Assembly: GCA_937915885.1 (NCBI GenBank)
Contig: CALGGP010000116.1
Coordinates: 1-7,942 of the forward strand
From: an uncultured Selenomonadales bacterium
GTDB lineage: Bacteria > Bacillota > Negativicutes > Selenomonadales > Selenomonadaceae
DNA length: 7,942 bases
Direction: 5' to 3'
Position 1 is the stretch's first letter, and every line of letters begins with the position of its first letter. The position numbers and the translations under genes are program-made. Below are positions 1 through 5,293 of the stretch, piece after piece. The notes below the pieces were generated by a model. It searched no databases and was not told the origin of the DNA. It saw only the letters and a program-made list of their open reading frames with translations.

Positions 1-55
1 GACCGCTGACCTCAGCACTACCAATGCTGTGCTCTACCAACTGAGCTACAAGAGC
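1..55 (-). tRNA. tRNA-Thr (anticodon GGU), 3' part cut by window edge
   Basis: On the minus strand the sequence folds as a tRNA 5' portion. The acceptor strand is GCTCTTG, followed by TA at positions 8-9. The D-arm stem is GCTC/GAGC around AGTTGGTA. The anticodon stem is CAGCA/TGCTG around the 7-base loop TTGGTAG, which places GGT at positions 34-36. A 5-base variable region AGGTC and the start of the T stem (AGCGG) follow before the window ends. GGU reads ACC and ACU, so this is threonine. The T loop, the 3' acceptor strand and any encoded CCA lie outside the window. A strong promoter stands just upstream. Confidence 0.93.
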
Positions 56-75
56 GCACAAAGATGTGTTTTAAA

Positions 76-104
76 AATATATCGAATTCAGAAGTTTGTG
101 TCAA
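76..104 (-). promoter_or_regulatory. Sigma70/SigA-type promoter of tRNA-Thr
   Basis: On the minus strand a perfect -35 box TTGACA (99-104) and a -10 box TATATT (76-81) are separated by exactly 17 bp. The predicted transcription start is near 69, about 14 bases before the mature tRNA 5' end. The promoter lies in the short gap after cysE, where no terminator is visible, so cysE read-through could also feed the tRNA. Its hexamers and spacing equal those of the cysE leader promoter. Confidence 0.8.
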
Positions 105-140
105 CAGATACGGAACGCAAAACATGATTTTTTATGCTTT

Positions 141-989
141 TTACGACTTGGCATTGTTCACCGATTCAGTAATCCACGAGTTACCACCGATGACAGAATT
201 TTTGCCAATCACGGTTTCACCGCCCAAAATCGTTGCATTCGCATAAATTGTTACATTATCTTCAATAGTAGGATGCCGCTTTGTGTTTTTGAGAGATTTT
301 TTGACGCTCAACGCCCCCAAAGTGACCCCCTGATAAATTTTGACATTATTTCCGATGACGCTTGTTTCTCCGATTACAACGCCTGTGCCATGATCAATGA
401 AGAAACTTTCGCCGATTTTTGCGCCCGGATGAATATCGATGCCCGTTTTGCCATGGACATGCTCGCTCATAATGCGCGGAATAACGGGAACGCCGCACTC
501 ATGCAAGAAATGTGAGATTCTATAGACGATGATTGCCTCAAGACCTGGATACGAAACAATGACTTCATCACCGCTTTTTGCAGCCGGGTCGCCATTAAAA
601 GCCGCAATCGCGTCCAAGCGGGCAAGCCTGCGGATTTCAGGAATTTCCTCAACCATAGCAAGCGATGTTTTTTCGGCAAGCGCAAAGCAATGAGAATCTT
701 TTATCTGAGAATTCTCATCGTGCTGCATTGATTTATAAGTGAGTGCCTTTTCGATTTCTTTTGTGAGCAGAGAAATGATTCGGTTGACCCGCTGCCCCGT
801 AACATAGCGCAGATTTACGCTGTCAAGCTCTTCGGCGGTTTTGTATCCAGGAAAAATAAGGCTCTGGAGATCGTGGAGAACGGCAACTACATTTTCGCGA
901 TTTGGAAAATTTTCGTTCCCCGCCTTGTTGATTCCGCCGTCTGTTTCGTACGATTTTAAAATGTTTTCTACAAGCTCATCGATTTTCAT
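141..989 (-). CDS. cysE: Serine O-acetyltransferase (CysE/EpsC type)
   Basis: The 282-residue protein transfers acetyl from acetyl-CoA to L-serine, giving O-acetylserine for cysteine synthesis in the cytosol. An alpha-helical N-terminal part (about 1-180) precedes a left-handed beta-helix of hexapeptide repeats (about 183-275). Residues matching known catalytic and substrate positions are visible by comparison with E. coli CysE: D134 in NGDPAAKS, the DIHPGA turn (185-190), the D199-H200 pair in FIDHGTG, and H239 in KRHP. The protein ends soon after the last repeat (GGNSWITES...NNAKS). It lacks the C-terminal tail ending in isoleucine that E. coli CysE uses to dock into CysK, so a classical cysteine synthase complex is doubtful. 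The start has only a weak ribosome-binding site. The gene is transcribed away from cysS, behind a structured leader, and is more AT-rich than the genes to its right. Confidence 0.95.
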   Translation of the reverse strand: MKIDELVENILKSYETDGGINKAGNENFPNRENVVAVLHDLQSLIFPGYKTAEELDSVNLRYVTGQRVNRIISLLTKEIEKALTYKSMQHDENSQIKDSHCFALAEKTSLAMVEEIPEIRRLARLDAIAAFNGDPAAKSGDEVIVSYPGLEAIIVYRISHFLHECGVPVIPRIMSEHVHGKTGIDIHPGAKIGESFFIDHGTGVVIGETSVIGNNVKIYQGVTLGALSVKKSLKNTKRHPTIEDNVTIYANATILGGETVIGKNSVIGGNSWITESVNNAKS

Positions 990-1039
990 ACTGTTTCTGC
1001 CGCAAACTGTATCATAGATTCAAAAAAAACGCCACACCA

Positions 1040-1080
1040 AAAAAAACAAGGCTTCCACAAAGTGACACTTTACGGAAGCC
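1040..1080 (-). terminator. Intrinsic terminator in the cysE leader
   Basis: Read on the minus strand, GGCTTCC (1074-1080) and GGAAGCC (1050-1056) pair, and AAAGT (1067-1071) pairs with ACTTT (1059-1063) across a GTC loop. The two bases between these stems on each side are GT opposite GT, which form G-U wobble pairs only in minus-strand RNA. This makes a continuous 14-bp stem and fixes the orientation. The run TTGTTTTTTTT follows immediately. It lies about 50 bases upstream of the cysE start, so it must be bypassed for the mapped promoter to express cysE. Confidence 0.82.
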
Positions 1081-1133
1081 CTGCCGTCCAGCAAGCTGGA
1101 CATCGGAGAGAGTTTATCAGCTTTTTACAAGCT
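1040..1133 (-). ncRNA. Structured leader or small RNA upstream of cysE
   Basis: The expected transcript starts near 1133. It contains a small hairpin (AGCTT/AAGCT, 1119-1133), then a perfect 6-bp hairpin GTCCAG-CTTG-CTGGAC (1086-1101), and ends in an intrinsic terminator (1040-1080). It is about 94 bases long and lies between a strong promoter and cysE. No T-box signature (the AGGGTGG-ACCGCG antiterminator) and no riboswitch class that I recognise is present. It could be an attenuator controlling cysE, or a free-standing small RNA with cysE transcribed by read-through. No clear antiterminator pairing was found by eye, so the choice is open. Confidence 0.45.
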
Positions 1134-1139
1134 AGTATA

Positions 1140-1168
1140 AATATAATCAGCGCCACCCCGTTTGTCAA
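1140..1168 (-). promoter_or_regulatory. Promoter of the cysE leader
   Basis: On the minus strand TTGACA (1163-1168) is followed after 17 bp by TATATT (1140-1145), a near-consensus SigA promoter. Transcription should start around 1133. A second, weaker candidate further upstream (TTGAAT, 16 bp, TATAAG) was also seen but is much less convincing. Confidence 0.75.
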
Positions 1169-1182
1169 CATTTTTTAGGGAA

Positions 1183-1210
1183 AAAATCTCCATTTTGTCC
1201 AAAATCTCCA
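1183..1210 (-). promoter_or_regulatory. 10-bp direct repeat upstream of the cysE -35 box
   Basis: TGGAGATTTT (minus strand) occurs twice, at 1201-1210 and 1183-1192, an 18-bp repeat distance. The nearer copy is 15 bp upstream of the -35 box. Tandem identical decamers placed there are typical of an activator or repressor binding site. The region is AT-rich, so a chance repeat is possible. The binding protein, if any, is unknown. Confidence 0.35.
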
Positions 1211-1285
1211 ACTTATAACAAAATTTTATGCCAATTCAAACGCTTTATTCGACTTTAGAATAGAAATTTGGTATCTTTGTGGACG

Positions 1286-2887
1286 ATGAATTTTGCAATT
1301 CTCAAGATATTCCGAAAAGCCGATGTTTTCATTTTTATTCTTTTTCTCGCAGTCACGGTCGCGTCCTTTCTTTTTTTAAAGAACTCAGAAGACCACGAAG
1401 CGCGACTTTTGGTGACGAGCGGAAAAAAAGAATTCATTTATCCGCTCGAAAAAAATCGGGTGAGTATTTATTGCTGCGGCGTCACGCCCTACAACGAGCC
1501 GCACATCGGCAACGCGCGCCCCTTCGTCACTTGGGATGTTATCCGACGGCTTTTCGCCAAGAAGGGTTATGCCGTCCGATACATTCAAAATTTTACCGAT
1601 GTCGACGACAAAATTATCGCCGCCGCGAAACACGAGCAAGTGACGTGGCGCGAGATTGCCGACCGATATATCGAGTCGTATTTTCGAGCGATGGACGCGC
1701 TCAACGTCAAGCGCGCCGACGTTTACCCGCGCGTTTCGGAGACGATGCCCGACATCATCAACATGATTCAGACGCTCATCGACAAGGGCTTTGCTTATGC
1801 GGTGTTCAACGGCGATGTGTACTTCAGCGTCGAGAAGGACGAGGGCTACGGCAAGCTGAGCGGTCGCAAGCTCGACGACAACGAGGCGGGCGCGCGCGTC
1901 GAGATCGACGGTCGAAAAAAACACCCGATGGATTTTGCGTTGTGGAAGGCGGCGAAGCCCGGGGAGCCTGCGTGGCCCAGTCCTTGGGGCAACGGACGCC
2001 CGGGCTGGCACATCGAATGCTCGGCGATGTCGTTGAAATATCTCGGCGAAAAATTTGACTTCCACGGCGGCGGCTCCGATTTGATTTTCCCGCATCACGA
2101 AAACGAGATCGCTCAATCGCAGTGCGCAATCGGCGATGAAAATTCTTTCGCCCAATATTGGTTGCACAACGGCTTCATCACCATCGACAACGAAAAAATG
2201 TCCAAGTCGGCGGGCAATTTCTTCACCGTCAAGGACATTCTCGACAAATATGCGGGCGAGATCGTTCGATTCTTTTTGCTGCAGACGCATTATCGCAGTC
2301 CGCTCGACTTCAGCGAGGAGCGGATCAAGGAAGCGCAGTCGGCGTATTCACGGCTCGAAACGTCGAAGGATTATTTGTTCGATCTGATCAAAAGAAGTGA
2401 CACGGTGGATATCAGCCACGGCGATCGGGCGGCGGCGGCGATCACGGTGTCGAAGGCGGGCGGGCTGGTCGAGATGGCGGAGCGGCTGTTGACGAATTTC
2501 TATGACGCGCTCGACGACGACTTCAACACGGCGCTGGCGATCAGTCACATGTTCGAGCTGTCGAAGGAGATCAACATATATTATCACGACACGATCAACA
2601 ATCCGGCGCCGATCTCGGACATCGATGCGAAAATCATTTATCGCGTGCGCGACGTGTATATGGAGATGGCGGGCATCATCGGGATTTTCGAGAAGGCGGT
2701 TCGCGCGGTGAGTGACACGGCGGAGTTCAAATTGATCGACGATCTGATGGAGATCATCATAGCGAACAGGCAGGCGGCGCGCGAGGCTAAGAATTGGGAA
2801 GTGGCGGATGACATACGCGATCGATTGAAGGCGGCGGGGATCATTCTCGAGGACACGCCGCAAGGCGTGCGTTGGAAGCGGAGCTGA
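1286..2887 (+). CDS. cysS: Cysteinyl-tRNA synthetase with hydrophobic N-terminal extension
   Basis: This class I aminoacyl-tRNA synthetase charges tRNA-Cys. Counting from the ATG at 1286 (533 residues), the HIGH-type motif is PHIGN (72-76) and KMSKS is at 304-308. The zinc ligands C64, C245, H270 and E274 match those of E. coli CysRS. The anticodon-binding helical domain runs to the usual ending TPQGVRW. The family is usually about 460-480 residues. The excess is N-terminal: residues 1-40 hold a charged start, a transmembrane-like stretch (about 12-31) and an acidic linker. From LLVTSGKKEF onward the sequence can align with the normal CysRS beginning. TTG at 1394 and GTG at 1397 are in-frame alternative starts that would remove the extension, but neither has a good ribosome-binding site; the ATG at 1286 has only a weak one. 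A possible weak -10 box (TAGAAT, 1256-1261) lies upstream and no T-box leader is visible. Confidence 0.93.
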   Translation: MNFAILKIFRKADVFIFILFLAVTVASFLFLKNSEDHEARLLVTSGKKEFIYPLEKNRVSIYCCGVTPYNEPHIGNARPFVTWDVIRRLFAKKGYAVRYIQNFTDVDDKIIAAAKHEQVTWREIADRYIESYFRAMDALNVKRADVYPRVSETMPDIINMIQTLIDKGFAYAVFNGDVYFSVEKDEGYGKLSGRKLDDNEAGARVEIDGRKKHPMDFALWKAAKPGEPAWPSPWGNGRPGWHIECSAMSLKYLGEKFDFHGGGSDLIFPHHENEIAQSQCAIGDENSFAQYWLHNGFITIDNEKMSKSAGNFFTVKDILDKYAGEIVRFFLLQTHYRSPLDFSEERIKEAQSAYSRLETSKDYLFDLIKRSDTVDISHGDRAAAAITVSKAGGLVEMAERLLTNFYDALDDDFNTALAISHMFELSKEINIYYHDTINNPAPISDIDAKIIYRVRDVYMEMAGIIGIFEKAVRAVSDTAEFKLIDDLMEIIIANRQAAREAKNWEVADDIRDRLKAAGIILEDTPQGVRWKRS

Positions 2888-2906
2888 GCGGCGAGCCGAA
2901 ATCCGA

Positions 2907-2941
2907 CGGGGCGACGGAATTTTATTCCCGCCCACCCACCC
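2907..2941 (+). repeat. Hairpin repeat copy A
   Basis: The element starts CGGGGCGACGGA (2907-2918), which is identical in copy B. It folds strongly: GGGCG (2909-2913) with CGCCC (2929-2933), then GGAAT (2916-2920) with ATTCC (2924-2928) around a TTT loop, leaving a two-base bulge. A C-rich tail (CCCACCCACCC) follows. It lies 20 bp after the cysS stop. No T-run follows the stem, so it is not a standard terminator, though it could protect or end the cysS message. Confidence 0.6.
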
Positions 2942-2962
2942 TTAATAGATTTCACCTATTAA
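2942..2962. repeat. Perfect 7-bp inverted repeat between repeat copies A and B
   Basis: TTAATAG (2942-2948) and CTATTAA (2956-2962) are perfect inverted copies around a 7-base loop. The AT-rich dyad contrasts with the GC-rich hairpins on both sides. It could be an operator or part of a composite repeat; no function can be read from it. Confidence 0.55.
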
Positions 2963-2966
2963 CCAT

Positions 2967-2995
2967 CGGGGCGACGGAGTTTTTTTCCGCCGTCC
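2967..2995 (+). repeat. Hairpin repeat copy B
   Basis: It shares CGGGGCGACGGA with copy A and the 13 bases GGGCGACGGAGTT (2969-2981) with copy C at the window end. A T-run and CCGCCGTCC follow. CGGA can pair with TCCG, or GACGG with CCGTC, giving a hairpin weaker than copy A. It lies 43 bp before mrnC. The remaining part of this 151-bp gap holds only the mrnC ribosome-binding site, and no convincing mrnC promoter is visible. Confidence 0.55.
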
Positions 2996-3038
2996 AAATG
3001 TAGGCGCCTCATTCAAAACGCGCGGGAGAATAGAATTT

Positions 3039-3467
3039 ATGTCGGAAAATATTTTTGACACCGAAAACATTGACGTTAGGGAGCTGTCGCCGTTGGTGTT
3101 GGCGCATGTCGGCGATGCCTTCTTTCATCTCTACGTCCGCGTGCGACTGCTCGGTCGTGAGCGTCGGGTGCATGATCTGCATGAGCGGAGCGCGGAGATT
3201 GTGTCGGCGGTGAATCAGGCGCGTGCGTATCGAGCAATCGAGCCGATGTTGACTGAGGAGGAGCGCTACATTTTTCGTTATGGTCGCAACGCGAAAAGTC
3301 ATTTGACGCGGAGCGCGTCGGCGTCGGAGTATCACATGAGCACGGGCTTTGAGGCATTGCTCGGGACGCTGTTTCTTCGACGCGATTACGAGCGGCTCAA
3401 CGAAATTGCATCCGCCGCGTTCGATGTGATCGATGAAAAAATTTCCCTCGAGGAGGACAATCAATGA
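3039..3467 (+). CDS. mrnC: Mini-ribonuclease III
   Basis: The 142-residue protein consists of an RNase III catalytic domain alone, without a double-stranded-RNA-binding domain, as is usual for Mini-III. In Bacillus subtilis this enzyme trims 23S rRNA precursor ends. Visible family motifs are LAHVGDAFFH (21-30) with the metal-binding D26, YGRNAKS (81-87), and EYHMSTGFEALLGTLFL (97-113) with the catalytic E105. A GGGAG site (3024-3028) sits 10 bp before the ATG. A position after cysS is common for this gene in Firmicutes. Its stop overlaps the start of the next gene by 4 bp (ATGA), and its last codons hold that gene's GAGGAGG site, so the two are translationally linked. Confidence 0.93.
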   Translation: MSENIFDTENIDVRELSPLVLAHVGDAFFHLYVRVRLLGRERRVHDLHERSAEIVSAVNQARAYRAIEPMLTEEERYIFRYGRNAKSHLTRSASASEYHMSTGFEALLGTLFLRRDYERLNEIASAAFDVIDEKISLEEDNQ

Positions 3468-4387
3468 ATGTAATCCTGTGGTTGGAGGAACTTCAGCCGC
3501 CGCTTATGAATCAAGCCATTAATGCCGTCGCGCGAGAGCACGGCGCGCTTGAGTTCGTCGGGGCGATCCCGTCCGAGAAAATGCCCATCGGCAACGGTAG
3601 AGGCGCCGCGTTTTTGATGAACGGTAAGCCCATCCCCGTCCTTGTCGATCGAAAATCCGTCGCCGCGCTCGACTACGATATCGTCATTGTTGGCGGCAAT
3701 AATGTTGTTATGCCGGACATTCTCAAGCGCGCTAAACGATTGAATGTTGACGAAGAAAAAATCGTACTCGATCGGACGACTTGTGTGCCGGGCTTTACCC
3801 TCGAAAAATATCAAAGACTCCGTCGCTCGAATTTGACGATCCTGTCGCAAAACTGTTGGGGCGGCTTCGTGTATCATCTGTTCGGGCTGCCGTTCCTTTC
3901 GCCGATTGTCAACATGTTCATGTCCGAATTCGACTTCCTAAAATTTCTCCGCGATCCGCGACATTATATTTCGCAGAAACTTCGGCTCGTGAGGACGCAA
4001 TTTAATCCCGAGCTTAAAATCAATTATCCAATTTTCGCCGCCGACGACATCACACTAAATATGAATCACTACGCGGATTTTGATGTGGCGCGGGCAAAAT
4101 GGCGGGAGCGTTGCCGACGAATTAATTGGGACAACATCCTTGCCGTGATGTACACCGATGCTCCGAAAGTTCTCGACGAGTTCAATAAGACGACGACGTA
4201 TCGAAAAGTGTGCTTCACTAATTTTCAAACCGACCTTGATTGCGGATTCTACATCGAGCCGCGCTTTACTCAAGGGTTGGAACTTTGGCAGCCCGTAAAT
4301 CTTATAGCTCAGAATTTAATTGCTTGTTTCGACCTGTGGGACCTGTTGCTCGACGGCAAGAAGACGCCGCTCGAGGAGGGAAGATAA
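3464..4387 (+). CDS. DUF1919 protein, first tandem copy (possible exopolysaccharide role)
   Basis: The protein has 307 residues and no signal peptide or membrane segment. Residues 1-110 look like an alpha/beta, Rossmann-like domain: a start strand MNVILWL, then DYDIVIVGG (70-78) and a DRT turn. From about 113 it matches my knowledge of DUF1919, a family annotated with exopolysaccharide or capsule biosynthesis. Its conserved blocks are LEKYQRLR (113-120), ILSQNCWGGFVYH (126-138), LPFLSP (142-147), the NHY and KWRER blocks (201-216) and NWDN (221-224). The biochemical activity is not established; a sugar- or polymer-modifying enzyme is a guess. GAGGAGG (3450-3456) lies 7 bp upstream. The last codons supply the ribosome-binding site of its paralogue, which starts directly after the stop. 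Confidence 0.8.
   Translation: MNVILWLEELQPPLMNQAINAVAREHGALEFVGAIPSEKMPIGNGRGAAFLMNGKPIPVLVDRKSVAALDYDIVIVGGNNVVMPDILKRAKRLNVDEEKIVLDRTTCVPGFTLEKYQRLRRSNLTILSQNCWGGFVYHLFGLPFLSPIVNMFMSEFDFLKFLRDPRHYISQKLRLVRTQFNPELKINYPIFAADDITLNMNHYADFDVARAKWRERCRRINWDNILAVMYTDAPKVLDEFNKTTTYRKVCFTNFQTDLDCGFYIEPRFTQGLELWQPVNLIAQNLIACFDLWDLLLDGKKTPLEEGR
4349..4375 (+). repeat. 27-bp segment identical at the 3' end of the next gene
   Basis: The bases encoding LDGKKTPLE here are identical to 5261-5287 in the second DUF1919 gene. They start CTCGACGG and end CCGCTCGAG. Synonymous positions are conserved too, although the two genes are clearly diverged elsewhere. Confidence 0.85.
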
Positions 4388-5293
4388 ATGAACGTTGTCA
4401 TTTGGTTGCAATCATCCAATATCAGATTGCTTTTTTACTCGATCAACGTGTTGAATAAATTGTGTGGCGATGTTCGACTGCTCGGGTTCACCGGCGCTCA
4501 CGAGCCACCGTCGCAGATGAAAAACAAAAATTATCCGCTCGATTTTATACCCAAAAATGCGCTGGCGACTGTCGACTTCGATCTTCTGATCGTCAGCGGA
4601 GAAAATGCGTCGCTCGTTGATGTCCTCAAGGAGGCGCCTTCCCTCGGCATCGACCCCGACAAAATTATTTTGGATCGGACGATCGCCGTTCCGAATTTTA
4701 CTCTTGAAAAATATCAACGGCTCCGGCATTCGCGGCTGTCAATCCTGTCGCAAAACTGCTGGGGAGGCTTCGTCTATCATTGGTTTTGCTTGCAATTCCT
4801 TTCGCCGACCATCGATCTGTTTTTTCCGGACAACGAATTTTTGAAAATCCTTCGTGATCCGCAAACTTACCTCGGCAAGAAACTCTATTTCATCAGAATG
4901 AACATCAACGAGATAACAAAACAGCAGTATCCGAGTTTTTTGCTTGGCGGCGTCGAAGTCGTGATGCTTCATTACACCGATCCTGATTGCGTCAACACTG
5001 CCAAGCGCAAATGGGATGAGCGGCTGCTCCGGCTGAATTGGGATAATTTATTGGTCATGATGTACTTCGATGATCGGCGACTTCTTGACGAATTTGATCA
5101 GCTGCCCTTCGCCAAAAAGGTTGGTATAGTGCCGTTCGAGACCGATGTGCCGTCCGGCTTCCACATAAATTTTGGCGACACTCCGCCGAATGATCGTTGG
5201 CAGATCTGTTTTGACATCACCAATCGCAAGTACTGGCAATATGATCTTTGGGATATGCTCCTCGACGGCAAGAAGACGCCGCTCGAGAATTAA
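4388..5293 (+). CDS. DUF1919 protein, second tandem copy
   Basis: This 301-residue paralogue of the preceding protein is colinear with it and clearly diverged. It keeps MNVVIWL at the start, DFDLLIVSG (63-71), DRTIAVPNFTLEKYQRLR (96-113), ILSQNCWGGFVYH (119-131), the LHY and KWDER blocks, NWDN (217-220), LDEF (233-236) and the ending DLWDMLLDGKKTPLE (286-300). The N-terminal domain differs most: it is about 10 residues shorter in the region after residue 35. GAGGAGGG (4373-4380) is 7 bp before the ATG, which follows the upstream TAA with no gap. The stop TAA overlaps the stop of the convergent ATPase gene. Side-by-side paralogues may act as a heteromer or on related substrates; that is inference. 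Confidence 0.8.
   Translation: MNVVIWLQSSNIRLLFYSINVLNKLCGDVRLLGFTGAHEPPSQMKNKNYPLDFIPKNALATVDFDLLIVSGENASLVDVLKEAPSLGIDPDKIILDRTIAVPNFTLEKYQRLRHSRLSILSQNCWGGFVYHWFCLQFLSPTIDLFFPDNEFLKILRDPQTYLGKKLYFIRMNINEITKQQYPSFLLGGVEVVMLHYTDPDCVNTAKRKWDERLLRLNWDNLLVMMYFDDRRLLDEFDQLPFAKKVGIVPFETDVPSGFHINFGDTPPNDRWQICFDITNRKYWQYDLWDMLLDGKKTPLEN
5261..5287 (+). repeat. Second copy of the 27-bp identical segment
   Basis: This is a perfect match to 4349-4375. Just after it the two genes part: GAGGGAAGATAA in the first, AATTAA in the second. Identity this sharp suggests recent gene conversion or strong constraint on the C-terminal tail. Confidence 0.85.

Noticed and set aside
96..515. 139-codon plus-strand frame opposite cysE
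   Set aside because: Entirely antisense to conserved acetyltransferase sequence and without a start signal.
1040..1133. tracrRNA-like small RNA
   Set aside because: Length and terminator would fit, but there is no Cas gene, CRISPR repeat or anti-repeat in the window.
1169..1285. T-box leader before cysS
   Set aside because: The gap lacks the AGGGTGG-ACCGCG signature, a terminator on the plus strand, and the length needed.
1385..2935. Long minus-strand open frames opposite cysS (301 and 195 codons)
   Set aside because: Arg/Asp/Val-rich shadow translations of a clearly coding GC-biased gene; no family resemblance or ribosome-binding site.
2888..3038. Intrinsic terminator of cysS
   Set aside because: Strong hairpin in copy A but no T-run after it; copy B has its T-run inside the loop, so neither is a standard terminator.
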